Source: Streptomyces seoulensis
Lineage (GTDB): Bacteria; Actinomycetota; Actinomycetes; Streptomycetales; Streptomycetaceae
Assembly: GCF_022846655.1 (NCBI RefSeq)
Contig: NZ_AP025667.1
Location: 1,835,001-1,899,000, forward strand
Length of the DNA: 64,000 nucleotides
Direction of reading: 5' to 3'
The notes under the pieces: generated by a model
Seen by the model: only the letters and a program-made list of their open reading frames with translations
Told to the model about the DNA's origin: nothing
Database searches by the model: none
Translations under genes and position numbers: made by a program
Shown here: piece by piece, positions 30,423 through 39,867 of the stretch
Layout of the letters: each line of letters starts with the position of its first letter
Numbering within the stretch: position 1 is the stretch's first letter

Positions 30423-31826
30423 GTGACGTCCCGTATCCCGCGCGACTCCAGGCTTCGACTCGTCCGACCGCGACCCCTGGCCGCCGCCCCCAGAGCTGTG
30501 AACCAGCGGCGCACGCGCCGCGCCGCGCCCCGGCCGCCCGAGGGGACACCGGCCCCCGCCGAACTGGCGAGATTGGCCCGTACCGTCCTCGCCGGGGCGG
30601 TCCGCGTGGCCCGGTGGGCCGACCACGCCCTCGGTCCCGGTGGCGACGGCGCCACCGCGGACGGCAAGGCCACCCTCTCCGACGCGACCGCCGAGCGCGC
30701 CGCGGCCGACCTCGGTCTCACCACCGCGCAGATCCGCGCCGACTGGGACACCGCCCGGCTCTCCGGACTCGTCGAGGTGCACGGCGACAGCGCGCGCCCC
30801 GGCTGGCGCCTGCGCGCCTGGGACCGCGACGACAGCGCCGTACTGCGCGGCTGGGTCGCCCTCTTCGACGCCTGGTCGCTGGCCTGCCCGGAACCCCGGG
30901 GGCAGGAACCGGCCACCGTCGCCGAAGTCGTCTCGGCCATGCCCCAGGTCCTCTCCTTCCTCCAGCTCTCCGCCGGGCCCGTCCCCGCCGAGCAGTTGCT
31001 CGACCTGCTCCAGCAGCGGGTCACCGAACTGCGCACCGAGCGCTGCGAGATCACCTACGCCCCCGGCGCCGTGGAGGCCCCCCGCCTCGCCGCCCCCGCC
31101 CCGGACGTCCCCCTCGCCCCCCTCCTCGACTGGGCCGTCGAAGCGCTCGCGGCCGTCGGCGCCCTCACCCACGGCGACGGCCAGGCCACCCTCACCCCGC
31201 TCGGCAACTGGGCGGTCTGGGTCAAGCTGGAGCAGATCTGCGTCGCCGCGCAGAGCCCCGCCGGCAACATCGAGCAGTCCGCCGAGGACATGCTCCGCGG
31301 CTGCGCCCAGCTCCGCCCCAACGCGGCCCGCGCCGAGTACCGCGCCTGGCTCGCCGCCCGCACGGTCGGCGGCGCCGTCGGCCAGCTCCTGGCCGCCGCC
31401 CGTGGCGACGACGCCCTGCTGCGCGGCCTCGCCTTCGAGGCGCTGCGCGTGGTCGGCGCCCCGGCCGAGCACGACGTCCGCGCCGTCGTCGCCGAGCCCG
31501 CGCTGCGGCCCTACGCCCTGCTCTGGCTGGCCGAGTACGACGGCATCGACCCGGAGGACGCCCACGAGGTCCTCACCCGCGAGGAAGCCACCTGGCTCTG
31601 GGTCGACACCGCCGCCGCCGTCTCCGACCACGGCGAGAGCGACATGCTGGTCCGGCACCTGGAGGCGGCGGTGCAGCCCACCGTCCCCGCCCTGCTGGAC
31701 GAGGTCCGGGCCGTCGGCCACCCGCGCACCGTGCAGGTCCTGGTCGCGCTCGCCGCCGCCCACCCCGACCCCGCCCTGGCCAAGGCCGTACGCCGCGCAG
31801 CCTTCCAGGTGCACACCGGCGGCTGA
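30423..31826 (+). CDS. Unrecognised conserved protein, mostly alpha-helical
   Basis: About 467 residues from GTG 30423 (GGAAG about 9 bases upstream); a start at 30363 is possible. After a basic, Arg/Pro-rich first 55 residues, the sequence is helix-dominated with several repeated-looking amphipathic segments in the second half, resembling HEAT-like or WYL-adjacent helical proteins. There is no signal peptide, no membrane segment and no catalytic motif I can name. A winged-helix-like segment (SDATAERAAADLGLTTAQIRADW) is possible near residue 85. Codon use is typical of the region. Function unknown. Confidence 0.75.
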   Translation: MTSRIPRDSRLRLVRPRPLAAAPRAVNQRRTRRAAPRPPEGTPAPAELARLARTVLAGAVRVARWADHALGPGGDGATADGKATLSDATAERAAADLGLTTAQIRADWDTARLSGLVEVHGDSARPGWRLRAWDRDDSAVLRGWVALFDAWSLACPEPRGQEPATVAEVVSAMPQVLSFLQLSAGPVPAEQLLDLLQQRVTELRTERCEITYAPGAVEAPRLAAPAPDVPLAPLLDWAVEALAAVGALTHGDGQATLTPLGNWAVWVKLEQICVAAQSPAGNIEQSAEDMLRGCAQLRPNAARAEYRAWLAARTVGGAVGQLLAAARGDDALLRGLAFEALRVVGAPAEHDVRAVVAEPALRPYALLWLAEYDGIDPEDAHEVLTREEATWLWVDTAAAVSDHGESDMLVRHLEAAVQPTVPALLDEVRAVGHPRTVQVLVALAAAHPDPALAKAVRRAAFQVHTGG

Positions 31827-31854
31827 GAGCGGCCCGCCGCAGCGCCCCCGCCGC

Positions 31855-32265
31855 TCAGGGAGTCATCGCGGGGGCGTACGTCCCGAAGCTCCAGATGTTG
31901 CCCTCGGCGTCCCGCGCCATGTAGTCCCGCGAGCCGTAGTCCTGGTCCGTCGGGGGCATCAGGATCTCCACCCCGTGCTCCACCGCCCGGCGATGATGGG
32001 CGTCCACGTCGTCCACGACCACGTACACCCCCGTCGGGCCCGCGCTCCCCATCGCCTCGTCGAAGGCGCCGCCACGGCCCTTGGAACCCAGCATCACCGC
32101 GCCGTTCCCCTGGGTCAGCTCGGCGTGCAGCACCGTGCCGTCCTCCGACTCGTACACCGCCAGCTCGGTGAAGCCCAGCGCCTGGGTGAGCTGCGCGATG
32201 GCCGCCGGCGCGTCCGCGTACAGCAGCGTCGGGTACACACTCGGGCGCCCACTCGTGTCCGCCAT
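31855..32265 (-). CDS. VOC family (glyoxalase/bleomycin-resistance fold) protein
   Basis: A 136-residue single-domain vicinal oxygen chelate protein. Two beta-alpha-beta-beta-beta modules are visible: YPTLLYADAPAAIAQLTQALGFTE for the first, and VYVVVDDVDAHHRRAVEHG followed by DYGSRDYMARDAEGNIWSFGTY for the second. The YxxRDxxGNxWxFGTY ending is typical of PhnB/YdfO-like VOC proteins. ATG 32265 has GAGGGAG upstream. Substrate unknown; such proteins can be dioxygenases, isomerases or resistance proteins. Confidence 0.85.
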   Translation of the reverse strand: MADTSGRPSVYPTLLYADAPAAIAQLTQALGFTELAVYESEDGTVLHAELTQGNGAVMLGSKGRGGAFDEAMGSAGPTGVYVVVDDVDAHHRRAVEHGVEILMPPTDQDYGSRDYMARDAEGNIWSFGTYAPAMTP

Positions 32266-32347
32266 GCCGATCACTCCCTCGTGAGCGGTTCCGTGGTGAT
32301 TCGCACCACTTGGTCCGGTCAGTCTGGCACCCGCCACCGACAACGCC

Positions 32348-33238
32348 TCAGCCGAAGGTGTCGCACCGGTCCGGATCGCCCGTCCGGTAGCCCTGGTCGA
32401 ACCACTGCTGGCGCTGGAGCGAGGAGCCGTGGGTCCAGGTCTCCGGCGTCACGCGCCCCTGGAACTGCTCCTGGATGCGGTCGTCGCCCACGGCGGCCGC
32501 CGCGCTCAGCCCGTCCTTGATGTCCGCCGGGGTCAGGCTGGTGATCAGCGGCCGTCCCGTCGACTCGTCCGGCGTCGTCGTCGCGTGGTGCGCCCACACC
32601 CCGGCGTAGCAGTCCGCCTGGAGCTCGACGCGCACCGAGTTGCTGTCGGTGCCGGTCATCCCGTCCTGGCTGCGGTCCAGCGTGCCCATCAGGTCCTGCA
32701 CATGGTGGCCGTACTCGTGCGCGATCACGTACGCCTGCGCGAACGGCCCGCCGCTCGCCCCGAACTTCGTGCGCAGCTCGTCGAAGAAGCCCAGGTCCAG
32801 ATAGACCTTCTGGTCGCCGGGGCAGTAGAACGGCCCCACGGCCGCCGTCGCCGCCCCGCAGGCGGTGCGGATCTGCCCGCTGAAGAAGACCGTCTGCGCG
32901 GGGGTGTACCGCTGTCCGCGCTGCCGGAACTCCTGCGACCAGTAGTCCTGCACGCTGTTGACCACCGCGACCGCCCGGCAGTCGTCCCTGGCGTTCGCGT
33001 CCCGGCCGGTCCGGCAGTCCCGCTGGACTTCGCCCAGCGTCGAGGGCTGGGCCGCGGCACCGTCCCCGCCCTCGGAGAGGCCGAGCTGGTCCGGGCCGAC
33101 ACCCAGGAACAGCGCCAGCAGCAGCCCGATCAGCCCGACGACACCGCCGCCGATCGTCGCCCGGCCGCCCGGCACCCTGCTCCCGCGCACGTCCTGCACC
33201 TCGGAGGTGTCCAGATCCGCGTCGTCGTCGAACTGCAC
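32348..33238 (-). CDS. Neutral zinc metallopeptidase (YpfJ family)
   Basis: A 296-residue membrane-anchored protein of the putative neutral zinc metallopeptidase family. A short acidic N-terminus and one transmembrane helix (about 30-48) precede the peptidase domain, which contains H174-E-Y-G-H178 (HEYGHHVQDLMG), the zinc-binding HExxH motif, and ELQADCYAGVWAHH with the likely third ligand. Several cysteines (CRTGRDANARDDC, CGAATAAVGPFYC) suggest disulfides in an outward-facing domain. GTG 33238 is chosen since the acidic VQFDDDAD start is characteristic. Confidence 0.88.
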   Translation of the reverse strand: MQFDDDADLDTSEVQDVRGSRVPGGRATIGGGVVGLIGLLLALFLGVGPDQLGLSEGGDGAAAQPSTLGEVQRDCRTGRDANARDDCRAVAVVNSVQDYWSQEFRQRGQRYTPAQTVFFSGQIRTACGAATAAVGPFYCPGDQKVYLDLGFFDELRTKFGASGGPFAQAYVIAHEYGHHVQDLMGTLDRSQDGMTGTDSNSVRVELQADCYAGVWAHHATTTPDESTGRPLITSLTPADIKDGLSAAAAVGDDRIQEQFQGRVTPETWTHGSSLQRQQWFDQGYRTGDPDRCDTFG

Positions 33239-33358
33239 ACGCCCACCACCCTCGGTCCGTGCCGCCACGCCTGTCGCCCGCAGCCCTGGCGCCATCCTTA
33301 CCCCGTGACGCCCCGCACGCCGCCACCCGACGCAGGAAAAGGGCTTGCCCGCCCCCGT

Positions 33359-33364
33359 TAGACT
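33359..33364 (+). promoter_or_regulatory. -10 element (TAGACT) for a probably leaderless transcript before the ABC-F gene
   Basis: TAGACT matches the Streptomyces -10 pattern TAnnnT and ends six bases before an ATG at 33371. A start site at that A would give a leaderless mRNA. No convincing -35 is visible, which is common for such promoters. Assigned from spacing only. Confidence 0.45.
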
Positions 33365-33370
33365 GGCCCC

Positions 33371-33394
33371 ATGGCCATTCTCCTCGCGCATTAG
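33371..33394 (+). CDS. Candidate leader peptide (7 codons) upstream of the ABC-F gene
   Basis: ATG-GCC-ATT-CTC-CTC-GCG-CAT-TAG encodes MAILLAH and ends 61 bases before the ABC-F start. A TAGACT -10 is placed so that transcription would begin at or near its A, making it leaderless. Two bases after its stop lies a small hairpin with a GNRA-type loop (GGCG-GGAA-CGCC, 33397-33408). ABC-F genes are often controlled by ribosome stalling on short upstream peptides, so this is a plausible attenuator. Evidence is positional; conservation was not tested. Confidence 0.45.
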   Translation: MAILLAH

Positions 33395-33455
33395 ACGGCG
33401 GGAACGCCCTCGACAGCCGCCCATCCGTCAACCACGCACGCCCAGGAGTATGTCC

Positions 33456-35054
<1,599 letters not shown>

Positions 35055-35427
35055 CCTCGTACGGGCCCTCTCGCGCCCCGGCGAGGCCCGGTGATCCATC
35101 CCGACCGGATCATTCGGCCCAGCGGTGATCCATCATCTGAGTGAGATCTCCTCATACCGAGGTGTGTCATACACGGATTTCGTGGCCGGTTCCCCTGTAC
35201 CCGAGCGGTACCGGGGGGCCGGCCGTCGCGCGTCTCTGACCTGCGACTTCCCGAATCCACCCGTTCGGCGGTACGCGCACACGGCTTCGGAATGGCCGAT
35301 TCCGTATGTGGGGACCCGCTCCTGTCGTCACAACCTCGTCTCACGGACCTTGCCGAATGGGTGGCCAACCCGACGCTGAGGGGTGATCATGAGAAGACCA
35401 GAGCGCACTTCCCATGAGGAGGCACGG
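35055..35427 (+). promoter_or_regulatory. Long intergenic control region of gbn with clustered GATC sites
   Basis: A 373-base gap without a supported gene. Four GATC tetramers fall within 56 bases (35093, 35108, 35127, 35145), two of them in the longer repeat GGTGATCCATC, and a fifth is at 35385. At this base composition GATC is expected roughly once per 400 bases. The gene downstream encodes the GATC-binding protein Gbn, so this looks like an autoregulatory region. No clear -10/-35 pair was identified. Confidence 0.6.
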
Positions 35428-35649
35428 GTGGCCGAGACTCTGAAGAAGGGCAGCCGGGTAACCGGCGCCGCGCGCGACAAGCTCGCGGCAGACCTGAAGA
35501 AGAAGTACGACTCCGGTGCGAGCATCCGAGCGCTGGCCGAGGAGACCGGTCGCTCGTATGGCTTCGTGCACCGGATGCTCAGCGAGTCGGGCGTCACGCT
35601 CCGTGGGCGTGGCGGTGCGACGCGGGGCAAGAAGGCCGCGTCGTCCTGA
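35428..35649 (+). CDS. gbn: Gbn: small GATC-binding nucleoid-associated HTH protein
   Basis: A 73-residue basic protein. A helix-turn-helix occupies about residues 24-52 (GASIRALAEETGRSYGFVHRMLSESG), flanked by Lys/Arg-rich arms at both ends (LAADLKKKY and GRGGATRGKKAA). The sequence and its setting between an ABC-F gene and an enoyl-CoA hydratase match the Streptomyces protein described as Gbn (SCO1839 in S. coelicolor), which binds GATC-containing DNA and affects sporulation and antibiotic output. GTG 35428 follows GAGGAGG by 5 bases; a start at 35383 lacks this site. Confidence 0.88.
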   Translation: MAETLKKGSRVTGAARDKLAADLKKKYDSGASIRALAEETGRSYGFVHRMLSESGVTLRGRGGATRGKKAASS

Positions 35650-35778
35650 CTCCGGGCGGCCCATCGGCGTCGATGGTGGCCACCCGGTCGGTCCCGTGAT
35701 CGTCCGGGTGGTTACTGTGCAGTCACTTCGCGGTGCCGTACGGCATCGCGCGATGACCGCACCCACCGGAGGCGCCCC

Positions 35779-36582
35779 ATGGCTTCGTTCGACCAGGACC
35801 TCGCTCCTGTACTCGACAAGGACGGCGTACGGCTCACCGTGGACGACGCGCTCGCCACGGTGACCCTGACCAACCCGGCCAAGCGCAACGCGCAGAGCCC
35901 CGCTCTGTGGCGGGCGCTGGCCGAGGCGGGCCAGGCGCTGCCGGGCTCCGTCCGGGTCGTCGTGCTGCGCGGCGAGGGCAAGTCCTTCTCCGCCGGGCTG
36001 GACCGCCAGATGTTCACCCCGGAGGGGATCGAGGGCGAGCCGACCTTCATCGATCTCGCGCGCCGTGACGACGCCGGGATCGACGCGACCATCTCCGCGT
36101 ACCAGGAGGCGTTCACCTGGTGGCGGCGCAACGACATCGTGTCCATCGCCGCCGTGCAGGGACACGCCATCGGCGCCGGATTCCAGCTCGCCCTCGCCTG
36201 TGACCTGCGCGTCGTCGCCGACGACGTGCAGTTCGCCATGCGCGAGACCAGCCTCGGCCTGGTCCCCGACCTCACCGGCACCCATCCGCTGGTGGGCCTC
36301 GTCGGCTATGCCCGCGCGCTGGAGATCTGTGTGACCGGCCGCTTCGTGCACGCCGAGGAGGCGGTCGTCTCCGGCCTCGCCAGCGTCGCCGTGCCCGCCG
36401 CCGAACTCGACGGCGCGGCCGCCGACCTGGCCTCCGCCGTGCTGGCCGCGCCGCGCGACGCCGTGGTGGAGACCAAGGCCCTGCTGCGCGGCGCCACCGG
36501 CCGTTCCTTCGACGAGCAGCGCACCGCCGAACGCGCCGCCCAGACCCGCCGCCTGCGGGACCTCGCGGGCATCGGCGACTGA
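35779..36582 (+). CDS. Enoyl-CoA hydratase/isomerase family protein
   Basis: A 267-residue crotonase-fold protein. The oxyanion-hole segments are KSFSAGLDRQ (first) and GHAIGAGFQLALACDLR (second). The catalytic position corresponding to the second glutamate falls in SLGLVPDLTGTHPL, where the usual Glu is Asp (PDLTG), so the reaction may differ from simple hydration. It has the usual length and a C-terminal helical trimerisation region. Possible roles are fatty-acid beta-oxidation or isomerisation of an acyl-CoA. It stands alone between gbn and a convergent gene. Confidence 0.88.
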   Translation: MASFDQDLAPVLDKDGVRLTVDDALATVTLTNPAKRNAQSPALWRALAEAGQALPGSVRVVVLRGEGKSFSAGLDRQMFTPEGIEGEPTFIDLARRDDAGIDATISAYQEAFTWWRRNDIVSIAAVQGHAIGAGFQLALACDLRVVADDVQFAMRETSLGLVPDLTGTHPLVGLVGYARALEICVTGRFVHAEEAVVSGLASVAVPAAELDGAAADLASAVLAAPRDAVVETKALLRGATGRSFDEQRTAERAAQTRRLRDLAGIGD

Positions 36583-36593
36583 GTCACGCCGCG

Positions 36594-37313
36594 TCACTCC
36601 ACGCCGGTCACCAGGACCGCCACCGTCGGGCGGTCCTCCAGCGTCTCCCGCACCGCCGCGCGCACCCGCTGGGCCACCTCGACGGCCCGGTGGGCGGGGT
36701 CCGTGGTCAGCTCCACGTACACGTGCCGGTGCGGCAGCGCCGCCCCGGTCGCGCGCTGCTCGACGCGTACCGCCTGGCCCCGGCCGCTCAGCCCCGAGGT
36801 CAGCCGGGCCACTCCGGCGACCGTGAGCACCGCGGCGGCGACCAGTGCCTCGTCGGGGTCCGTGGACCGCTCGGCGTCCGGTGCCCGCGGCGCCGGGTGG
36901 GCGGGGGGCCGTTCGGCCGACGGGTCCAGCAGATCCGTCACCCGCAGGTCCACCTCCGTCACCATGAGCCCCAGCCGGTCGGCCGCCGCCGTGAGCGCGG
37001 CCCGCAGCAGGGCCGCCGTGTCCGGCAGCGGCAGGGCCGCGGTGGCCGCGACCTCCGCCGTCACCCGGAGAGGGCCGGGCGGCAGCGCGCTCGGCGGCGC
37101 CGGCACCACCGGCTCGCGCACGTCCTCGGAATCGGCGAGGCCGATCCGCAGCGCGCTCAACCGCGCCCCCGGCACCTGAGCCTCGGCCGCCTCGGCCAGC
37201 ACCGCGGCCGCGGCCCGCTCCGTCATCCACGCGCCGTCCCGGCTGCCGCCGAGCGGCAGCAGTCTGCCGGGCGCCAGTCGCTGCCGTACCGCTTGTGTCC
37301 AGTCCGCCGTCAT
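36594..37313 (-). CDS. Conserved protein linked to the Asp23 cluster (function unknown)
   Basis: A 239-residue soluble protein, Ala/Leu/Arg-rich, divergent from the first Asp23 gene. The closing segment (RETLEDRPTVAVLVTGVE) resembles the C-terminal strands of Asp23/Gls24-like proteins, and an earlier repeat-like part has RVTAEVAATAALPLPDTAALLRAALTA. In other Streptomyces I recall this neighbour being labelled a 'nucleopolyhedrovirus P10 family' protein, a name with no functional value. ATG 37313 has a GGAGGA ribosome site. Likely part of the envelope-stress module by position. Confidence 0.7.
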   Translation of the reverse strand: MTADWTQAVRQRLAPGRLLPLGGSRDGAWMTERAAAAVLAEAAEAQVPGARLSALRIGLADSEDVREPVVPAPPSALPPGPLRVTAEVAATAALPLPDTAALLRAALTAAADRLGLMVTEVDLRVTDLLDPSAERPPAHPAPRAPDAERSTDPDEALVAAAVLTVAGVARLTSGLSGRGQAVRVEQRATGAALPHRHVYVELTTDPAHRAVEVAQRVRAAVRETLEDRPTVAVLVTGVE

Positions 37314-37400
37314 TCCTCCAGCCTGCCGTATCCACGGCGCGCAACCACGCAACCGTGCTTACGGTGGTCGGAGAAGGACTACCGAGAGGGGCTGTGAGCG

Positions 37401-37874
37401 ATGAGCGAACTGACGAATCAGGACGACGACTACGAGGCGCAGGTCTCGGCCCGCAAGCAGACCCGGCGCGGTGGCGGCGACCCGGCCACCAGAGGACGCA
37501 CCACGATCGCTGACGGAGTCGTGGAGAAGATCGCCGGAACGGCCGCACGCGACGTGGTCGGCGTCTACGCCATGGGCAGCGGCCTCTCCCGCACCATCGG
37601 CGCCATGCGCGACCGGGTGCCCGGTGGCTCCAAGGCCGTGACCCGCGGTGTGAAGGCCGAGGTCGGCGAGGTGCAGACCGCGCTCGACCTGGAGATCGTC
37701 GTGGAGTACGGCTTCCCGATCGGCGACGTGTCCCACGCGGTGCGGGAGAACGTGATCGCCGCCGTGGAGCGCATGACCAGCCTCGAGGTCGTCGAGGTCA
37801 ACATCGCGGTCAGCGACGTCCACCTCCCCGACGAGGAGGAGGAAGAGGAGCCCGAGCAGCCCCGTATCCAGTGA
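37401..37874 (+). CDS. Asp23/Gls24 family envelope stress protein (first copy)
   Basis: A 157-residue Asp23/Gls24 protein. The family core begins at the segment TIADGVVEKIAGTAARDVVGVYAMG and ends with RMTSLEVVEVNIAVSDVHL, followed by an acidic tail (DEEEEEEPEQ). In Firmicutes Asp23 proteins form membrane-associated networks anchored by AmaP and respond to cell-envelope or alkaline stress. It leads a five-gene plus-strand group that includes a second Asp23 copy and an AmaP-like anchor. Confidence 0.9.
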   Translation: MSELTNQDDDYEAQVSARKQTRRGGGDPATRGRTTIADGVVEKIAGTAARDVVGVYAMGSGLSRTIGAMRDRVPGGSKAVTRGVKAEVGEVQTALDLEIVVEYGFPIGDVSHAVRENVIAAVERMTSLEVVEVNIAVSDVHLPDEEEEEEPEQPRIQ

Positions 37875-37959
37875 GTCACGGGGTACTCGGAGAAGTAGGC
37901 CGGACCGGCTGGGTCAAGCCGGCCGGGCGGGCTCACTCGCTTGAAGGAGCGCTGCAGAG

Positions 37960-38196
37960 ATGAGCATGGCAGCAGTCGGCATGATCGCCGGAATGGCGCT
38001 GGGCTTCGCCGGGTTCTACGGCGGGTTCGGAGCCTTCGTGCTGGTGGCGGCCCTGGGGGCCGTCGGATTCTTCGCCGGTCGTTTCGTGGACGGCGATCTG
38101 GAACTGGGCGACTTCTTCCACCGCCGTGACGACCGCCCCCGCACCCGTGACGACCGGTTCCGCACCGGCGGCGACCGGCGCGACTGGCGCCGGTGA
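37960..38196 (+). CDS. Small membrane protein of the Asp23 cluster (DUF2273-like)
   Basis: A 78-residue protein with two predicted transmembrane helices (about 5-20 and 25-42) and a strongly charged Arg/Asp C-terminal tail with repeated DDR motifs. It sits between two Asp23 genes, as DUF2273 proteins do, and overlaps the next gene by 4 bases. GGAG-type ribosome site upstream. Function unknown; likely a membrane partner of the Asp23 proteins. Confidence 0.82.
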   Translation: MSMAAVGMIAGMALGFAGFYGGFGAFVLVAALGAVGFFAGRFVDGDLELGDFFHRRDDRPRTRDDRFRTGGDRRDWRR

Positions 38197-38609
38197 CCGC
38201 GATGAGCACGGACACCGGCGCGGCGCCGCCGGCGGTCCCGCACCGCGAAGCGCCGGGCCGGCGCGGGGCCACCAGGGTCGCGGACCGTGTCGTCGCCAAG
38301 ATCGCGGGACGCGCGGCGCGCGAGGCGCTCGCCCCGCTGCCCCCGGACGTCGCCGCCCCGCGCGCCACGGTGTCCGTACGGGCCAAGGCGCGCGGCACCG
38401 GCCCCGCCGACAACGTCCCTTTCGGCACGGCCCGGGTGCGTGTCGCCCTCGAACTCGGCTATCCGGGTGACATCGGCCCCCACTGCGCCGCCGTACGCCG
38501 CCGGGTCATCGAGCGGGTGGGCACGCTGGCGAACATGGAGGTGCCGGAGGTGGTCGTCGAGGTCGAGCGGCTGCGCCTGCCCGGTGAGCACCGCGGGAGG
38601 ACGGTATGA
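38193..38609 (+). CDS. Asp23/Gls24 family protein (second copy)
   Basis: A 138-residue Asp23/Gls24-like protein, more diverged than the first copy. The core runs from TRVADRVVAKIAGRAAREALAP to RVGTLANMEVPEVVVEVERLRL. The disordered N-terminus (about 25 residues) is Ala/Pro-rich. ATG 38193 gives a 4-base overlap with the upstream gene and a GTG-ATG choice nearby. Presumably hetero-oligomerises with the first copy at the membrane. Confidence 0.85.
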   Translation: MTAMSTDTGAAPPAVPHREAPGRRGATRVADRVVAKIAGRAAREALAPLPPDVAAPRATVSVRAKARGTGPADNVPFGTARVRVALELGYPGDIGPHCAAVRRRVIERVGTLANMEVPEVVVEVERLRLPGEHRGRTV

Positions 38610-39256
38610 GCGAGTCCCGGCCGCCGGACGCCACCCGGCCGATGCCCGTGGTCGACACCGGCAAGCACCTCCCGCAGCCGGTGGAACCGACGGCCCCGCC
38701 CCCGTCCGCCCGGAGCAGCGGCCGCTTCTGGTCGGCGCGCCGCGTCCCCTCGGCCATCGTCGCCCTGCTCCTGCTGGGCGGTGCCGGCCTGCTGCTGTAC
38801 GACGTCGTGGCCGTCCGCACCGGGCAGCCCGCGATGTACTGGCGCCGCGAACTGGCCCGCCAACTGGCCGAACACCCTCTCGACTACATCCCGGTGCTGG
38901 CGGGCGCCGCGTTCGTCACCGCAGTCGGCCTCTGGCTGATCCTGCTCGCCCTCACACCCGGCCTGCGCCAGTTGCTGCCCATGCTCCGCCCGCGGCCCGA
39001 CGTACGCGCCGCGCTCACCCGCGACGCCGCCGCCCAGGTGCTGCGCGACCGGGCCGTGGAGGTCTCCGGGGTGCGGGAGGCACGGGTGCGGATGCGCCGC
39101 CGCCGGGCGGACGTCCGGGTGATCTCGCACTTCCGCGACCCCGCCGAGGTGCGCACCGACCTGGACGCGGCCCTGGCCGGCGCGGTGACCGACCTGGGCA
39201 TGGCCCGGCGGCCCAAGCTGTCGGTACGGCTCCGGGGACCCGGGAAGAAGGGATGA
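38606..39256 (+). CDS. DUF6286 membrane protein of the Asp23 cluster
   Basis: A 216-residue protein with a Pro-rich cytoplasmic N-terminus (about 45 residues), two predicted transmembrane segments (about 48-70 and 93-115) and a C-terminal Asp23-like soluble domain (EVSGVREARVRMRRRRADVRV). The layout matches DUF6286 proteins found in actinobacterial Asp23 operons. It starts within a 4-base overlap and ends with a 4-base overlap, so it is translationally coupled on both sides. Confidence 0.82.
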   Translation: MSESRPPDATRPMPVVDTGKHLPQPVEPTAPPPSARSSGRFWSARRVPSAIVALLLLGGAGLLLYDVVAVRTGQPAMYWRRELARQLAEHPLDYIPVLAGAAFVTAVGLWLILLALTPGLRQLLPMLRPRPDVRAALTRDAAAQVLRDRAVEVSGVREARVRMRRRRADVRVISHFRDPAEVRTDLDAALAGAVTDLGMARRPKLSVRLRGPGKKG

Positions 39257-39843
39257 GGGGCATGCGTTCAGGAGTCGTCAACCGGGTCCTGCTGGCCCTC
39301 GCCGGACTCGTGCTGTTCGTGCTCGGCGGGTCGGTGCTGGCCGTGGGCCTGGGCGCGCCGTCGCCCTCCTGGTGGCCGCACTCCGGCCCGCGCGACGTGC
39401 TGCTCAGCCGGGCCGAGCGCACAACTTGGCGGGACCAGGACTGGTGGTGGCCCGCGCTGATCGCGCTGCTGGCCGTCCTGCTGCTGATCGGCCTGTGGTG
39501 GCTGGTGTCGGTGCTGCGCAGGCGCCGTCTGTCCGAGATCCTGATCGACACCGGTGACGGCTCCGGCGCGCTGGTGCGCGGCGGAGCGCTGCGGTCCGCG
39601 CTCGCGGACGACGCGGGCCGCCGGCCGGGCGTGGCCCACGCGGACGCCCGACTGGCCGGCCGCCGCACGTCCCCGACGCTGCGCGCCGGGCTCCGCCTGG
39701 AGCCCGACGCGTCCCCGGCCGCCACCCTGGCCGACTTCACCACCCACCCGCTGACCGCGGCCCGTGACTCGACGGGCCTGGAGTCGCTGCCCACCGAGGT
39801 GCGGCTCAAGAAGGTCAAGCACCGGGCGGAGCGGGTGAGCTGA
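39253..39843 (+). CDS. amaP: AmaP-like alkaline shock response membrane anchor
   Basis: A 196-residue protein (193 if ATG 39262 is used) with two transmembrane helices (about 10-33 and 65-88) separated by a Trp-rich extracytoplasmic loop, then a cytoplasmic domain resembling the AmaP/Asp23-binding domain (RRRLSEILIDTGDGSGALVRGGALR). In Firmicutes AmaP tethers Asp23 to the membrane. Last gene of the Asp23 cluster. Start at 39253 gives an ATGA overlap; GAAGAAGG fits ATG 39262 better. Confidence 0.8.
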   Translation: MRGMRSGVVNRVLLALAGLVLFVLGGSVLAVGLGAPSPSWWPHSGPRDVLLSRAERTTWRDQDWWWPALIALLAVLLLIGLWWLVSVLRRRRLSEILIDTGDGSGALVRGGALRSALADDAGRRPGVAHADARLAGRRTSPTLRAGLRLEPDASPAATLADFTTHPLTAARDSTGLESLPTEVRLKKVKHRAERVS

Positions 39844-39867
39844 CGGCCGGCCGGGCGGCGCGTGCTC

